Shown here piece by piece: positions 62,701 to 64,000 of a stretch of 64,000 nt of DNA. Source of the stretch: CAMDPA01 sp965223035 (GTDB lineage Bacteria > Pseudomonadota > Alphaproteobacteria > Rhizobiales > Hyphomicrobiaceae); assembly GCA_965223035.1 (NCBI GenBank), contig OZ244980.1, forward strand, positions 3,224,001 to 3,288,000. The letters are read 5' to 3'. Every line of letters starts with the position of its first letter. Within the stretch, counting starts at the first letter, position 1. Position numbers and translations under genes: made by a program. The notes below the pieces were generated by a model. That model was not told the DNA's origin. It did no database searches and worked only from the letters and a program-made list of their open reading frames with translations.

Positions 62701-63122
62701 GAGCGTCGCGAGCGACCTGACGAACCCGAACGCCGCCGTCGGCTCGGCCGTTTGGCGAGCGCATCAGCGGCGCGCTCCTCCTCTTCGTCCTCCTCGGCTT
62801 CGGCCGCAGCTTCCGCCTCCAGCAGTGCGCGTCGATCCGCGACCGGAATCTGATAGTAGTCGGGGTGGATTTCGCCAAACGCCAGAAAGCCGTGACGGTT
62901 GCCGCCATAGTCGACGAAGGCGGCCTGCAGGGACGGCTCAACGCGCGTCACTTTGGCCAGATAGATGTTGCCCCTGAGCAGCTTGCGGGCAGCCGATTCA
63001 TAGTCGAATTCTTCGACCCGACCCTGCCGCAAGACAACAACGCGTGTCTCCTCGGGGTGGGTGGCATCGATCAGCATCCTATTCGTGGAATTTGATCCCG
63101 GCGGTTGATTTGAATTGGGCAT
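59763..63122 (-). CDS. rne: Ribonuclease E
   Basis: This 1119-residue endonuclease is the core of the RNA degradosome. The N-terminus MLIDATHPEETRVVV starts at residue 16. The S1 domain begins at about 50 (GNIYLAKVTRVEPSLQAAFV) but is split by an acidic, low-complexity insert from about 100 to 375 before resuming at KEERGTKGAALTTYLSLAGR. The catalytic acidic residues lie in VAIDINSGKS and VIDFIDMEEKRNN, and the zinc link in TTQCPHCQGTG. The C-terminal 350 residues are disordered, Arg- and Pro/Ala-rich, as in scaffolds for partner binding. GAGG precedes the ATG at 63122. Confidence 0.96.
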   Translation of the reverse strand: MPNSNQPPGSNSTNRMLIDATHPEETRVVVLRQGRVEEFDYESAARKLLRGNIYLAKVTRVEPSLQAAFVDYGGNRHGFLAFGEIHPDYYQIPVADRRALLEAEAAAEAEEDEEEERAADALAKRPSRRRRSGSSGRSRRSAAVAGRGPDEEADVQQGQAPSAGEPDDFEDRALDVTDLLPPEPDHALARPKSDERELGEADAEADASRQDVSAPERSDHTIGEAHDPVDPAAAPPRVVAERTQPDPQIAEQLELATTDPAQASEADASGDGAGAAEAPAWDAAPAAEDQPAAVDTDDGRSTEDGDFVAEDLAEAGEDVALDDEEEDPSDLDTDQDAGEDAEENGTDLEPELEQVETVEAEDVLEELARPRRRLRSYKIQEVIKRRQVILVQVVKEERGTKGAALTTYLSLAGRYTVLMPNTARGGGISRKITNAVDRKRLKAIAAELDVPEGMGLIIRTAGAARTKQEIKRDYDYLLRLWESVRELAINSNAPTLVYEEGNLIKRSIRDLYGKEVDEIIVAGAGAHREAKDFMRMLMPSHAKNVLAHDSPEPLFSTFQIERQLNAMFSPYVHLRSGGYLVINQTEALVAIDINSGKSTREFSIEETALSTNIEAADEIARQLKLRDLAGLIVIDFIDMEEKRNNRAVERRLKEALRLDRARIQVGRISHFGLLEMSRQRLRTGVLEGSTTQCPHCQGTGIIRSTESVALAVLRGLEDALMNGTTASLVASTTAEVALYILNQKRVFIQEMENRYGATIQIMASEKMQGANFTVERGARREESQRRQARSAVNMDWGFDDAEDAVATDAEDVEALADAGASGDGIRRRRRRRRGRRDDQMPQRMARRGQGAAVDEDQPTDTSGLYGYYSDHPRANGNGQARNADQEEAEAADGVDARAPRAQDDTGGGEEGRVRRGRRRGRRGGRRDRSRSAADAAEGPHDDVEPGGAAAAGARPEPPMSYAAVGLDLPMSAPRPALQVRASDEAIAGARATAEPALAAAGSDEPDAAGPEAVDRHAVDAPQAVEATSAAGAFGAEPGQEQPAAAATAPGNGDLQPATVDQSAEHAEAIDESEPELPSSPRSVPVASEPILERLVVGPQATDAGEDKAKPTRRGWWQRR

Positions 63123-64000
63123 GTTAAGTTGTCCTCGCGCCTGCACCATCCGATCGTACGAGGCAGGCCGGTTGGCCGCTCAGGAACGACGCGGGATCGC
63201 GCATCAGCGTCAGATGTTTGAGGTTGGTAGAGAATTTCGGTGCTGGTGAGCGAGCCGCGTCGGGCGCCAGGGCTGGCAAACAAGATCTGTCGGGCTAAAA
63301 GCCTCCAGGCGACCAATCGGTCCATCAGCCTTTGTGCTTTCCCTGTGCCGACTTCAAATGCTCCAGACATCGTCTCGCTTATCATTTCTCATGCATTATT
63401 GCGGGGCGCTCGATTGCGGGGCGTTCGATTGCGGTGCGCTCGGCCTCGTCGCCCTGAGACAACGGGTCCGGCCCAGGAACGGGCCGTTGCTAGCGCGCAG
63501 CGCCTGGAAGGGATCGAGTTCACGAAGGTTGCTCCGACCCTTGCACCAAGAGCCTTGCACACCGCCAAACCCTACCACTCCGCTGGTGTTCCTCGTCCGG
63601 AACGCGCCGTTAAGCATTCGAACCGGAGACCACGACACCAGAGCGCCCGCCGCCGTCCGCGCTGCCCGACACTCCTTTCCCAGCGCCGGCTTCGCGGATA
63701 AATTACGTGGTCGCTTCAAACGTGCATCTGCATCGCCCATGCTTCTCCCCGCTCGCACAACATAAGCTGACGAGTCGGTTAACAAAGCGAATGCGACGCC
63801 GATGCGCCGGTGGTTACTTCGCTGTGGCTCTCGCAGATCGACGTTCAGGCCAGTACCGGCGCGGCATCGAATGGCCAATACCTCGCTCTCAGTCAAGGCC
63901 ACCTCTGAACGTTCGAGTGCGCGAACGCGAAGCCATTGTAATGTTACGAGGTCGCCTTCGGATAGGCAAGAGCATCGACGAGGGTTTCCCGCTCAAATAC
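63123..64000. other. Region upstream of rne with no recognisable gene
   Basis: Frames on both strands overlap each other and lack family features. A 15 bp unit (GCGGGGCGCTCGATT) is repeated three times at 63401-63442. The part next to rne is probably its long 5' leader, since RNase E mRNA is often autoregulated there; this is inference. No gene is supported up to the window end. Confidence 0.5.
63401..63442. repeat. Tandem 15 bp repeat, three copies
   Basis: Units at 63401-63415, 63416-63430 (one base different) and a shorter diverged unit at 63431-63442. Confidence 0.85.

Noticed and set aside
63240..63902. Genes in the last 0.9 kb, on either strand
   Set aside because: Three frames overlap one another, are rich in Arg/Pro as expected for shadow frames, and show no family motif; an amidase gene often found beside rne was looked for and not seen.
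1..64000. tRNA or rRNA genes
   Set aside because: No gap showed a T-loop GGTTCRANYCC motif with a matching acceptor stem, so none is reported.

Overview
The window is GC-rich chromosomal DNA from an alphaproteobacterium, most likely of the Hyphomicrobiales (Rhizobiales) type. The evidence is an aerobic-type hup/hyp hydrogenase cluster in hup order, a tatA-tatB-tatC-serS-surE block followed by a LysM/M23 lipoprotein, a very long RNase E with an acidic insert, and many short palindromic repeats between genes. The assignment rests on gene content and order only; no rRNA or tRNA gene was seen.

Region 1 (1-19549, all plus strand) is a nearly complete uptake-hydrogenase module. The 3' end of hupL is followed by a tiny HupE-like membrane protein, hupC and an intrinsic terminator. 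A textbook sigma-54 promoter at 1899-1914, with two TTGG/CCAA palindromes upstream, then precedes an unbroken run of overlapping genes: hupD F G H I J K, hypA B C D E, hypX, the NtrC-type activator hoxA/hupR, its histidine kinase hupT/hoxJ, the H2-sensing hydrogenase hupU hupV (hoxB hoxC) and hypF. The run therefore carries the enzyme's maturation factors, the oxygen-tolerant CO-ligand synthase, the H2 sensor and the sigma-54 activator that would drive the run's own promoter.

Region 2 (about 20100-31100) is catabolic: a class II aldolase-like protein, Rieske oxygenase beta and alpha subunits separated by an oppositely oriented secreted cyclase-family protein, a glutamine-synthetase-like ligase and a D-2-hydroxyacid dehydrogenase. 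It resembles the parts of an aromatic amine or acid pathway, but the substrate is unknown. An ArsR/AHSA1 pair, a DUF899 protein, a YCII protein and a YmdB-like phosphodiesterase follow.

Region 3 (31400-54700) is mainly housekeeping: two GST-like proteins, a rhodanese, a PuuE-like deacetylase, TatABC, SerS, SurE, a DipM/NlpD-like factor, an L,D-transpeptidase, two DUF2064/TIGR04283-type glycosyltransferases flanking a Ca2+/Na+ antiporter, a radical SAM protein, RNase HII, an aminoadipate-semialdehyde-type dehydrogenase, PdxH and a CBS-BON protein.

Region 4 (55300-64000, minus strand) holds a large molybdopterin enzyme that closely resembles pyrogallol-phloroglucinol transhydroxylase but has about 125 extra N-terminal residues resembling an SCP2 domain. 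It is followed by an extradiol dioxygenase-like protein and RNase E. The last 0.9 kb has no recognisable gene.

Two families of intergenic palindromic repeats (A, with 12-17 bp perfect arms; B, a 60-130 bp imperfect hairpin) occur from 16973 to 59767. In at least five genes the stop codon lies inside or directly on the edge of a repeat.
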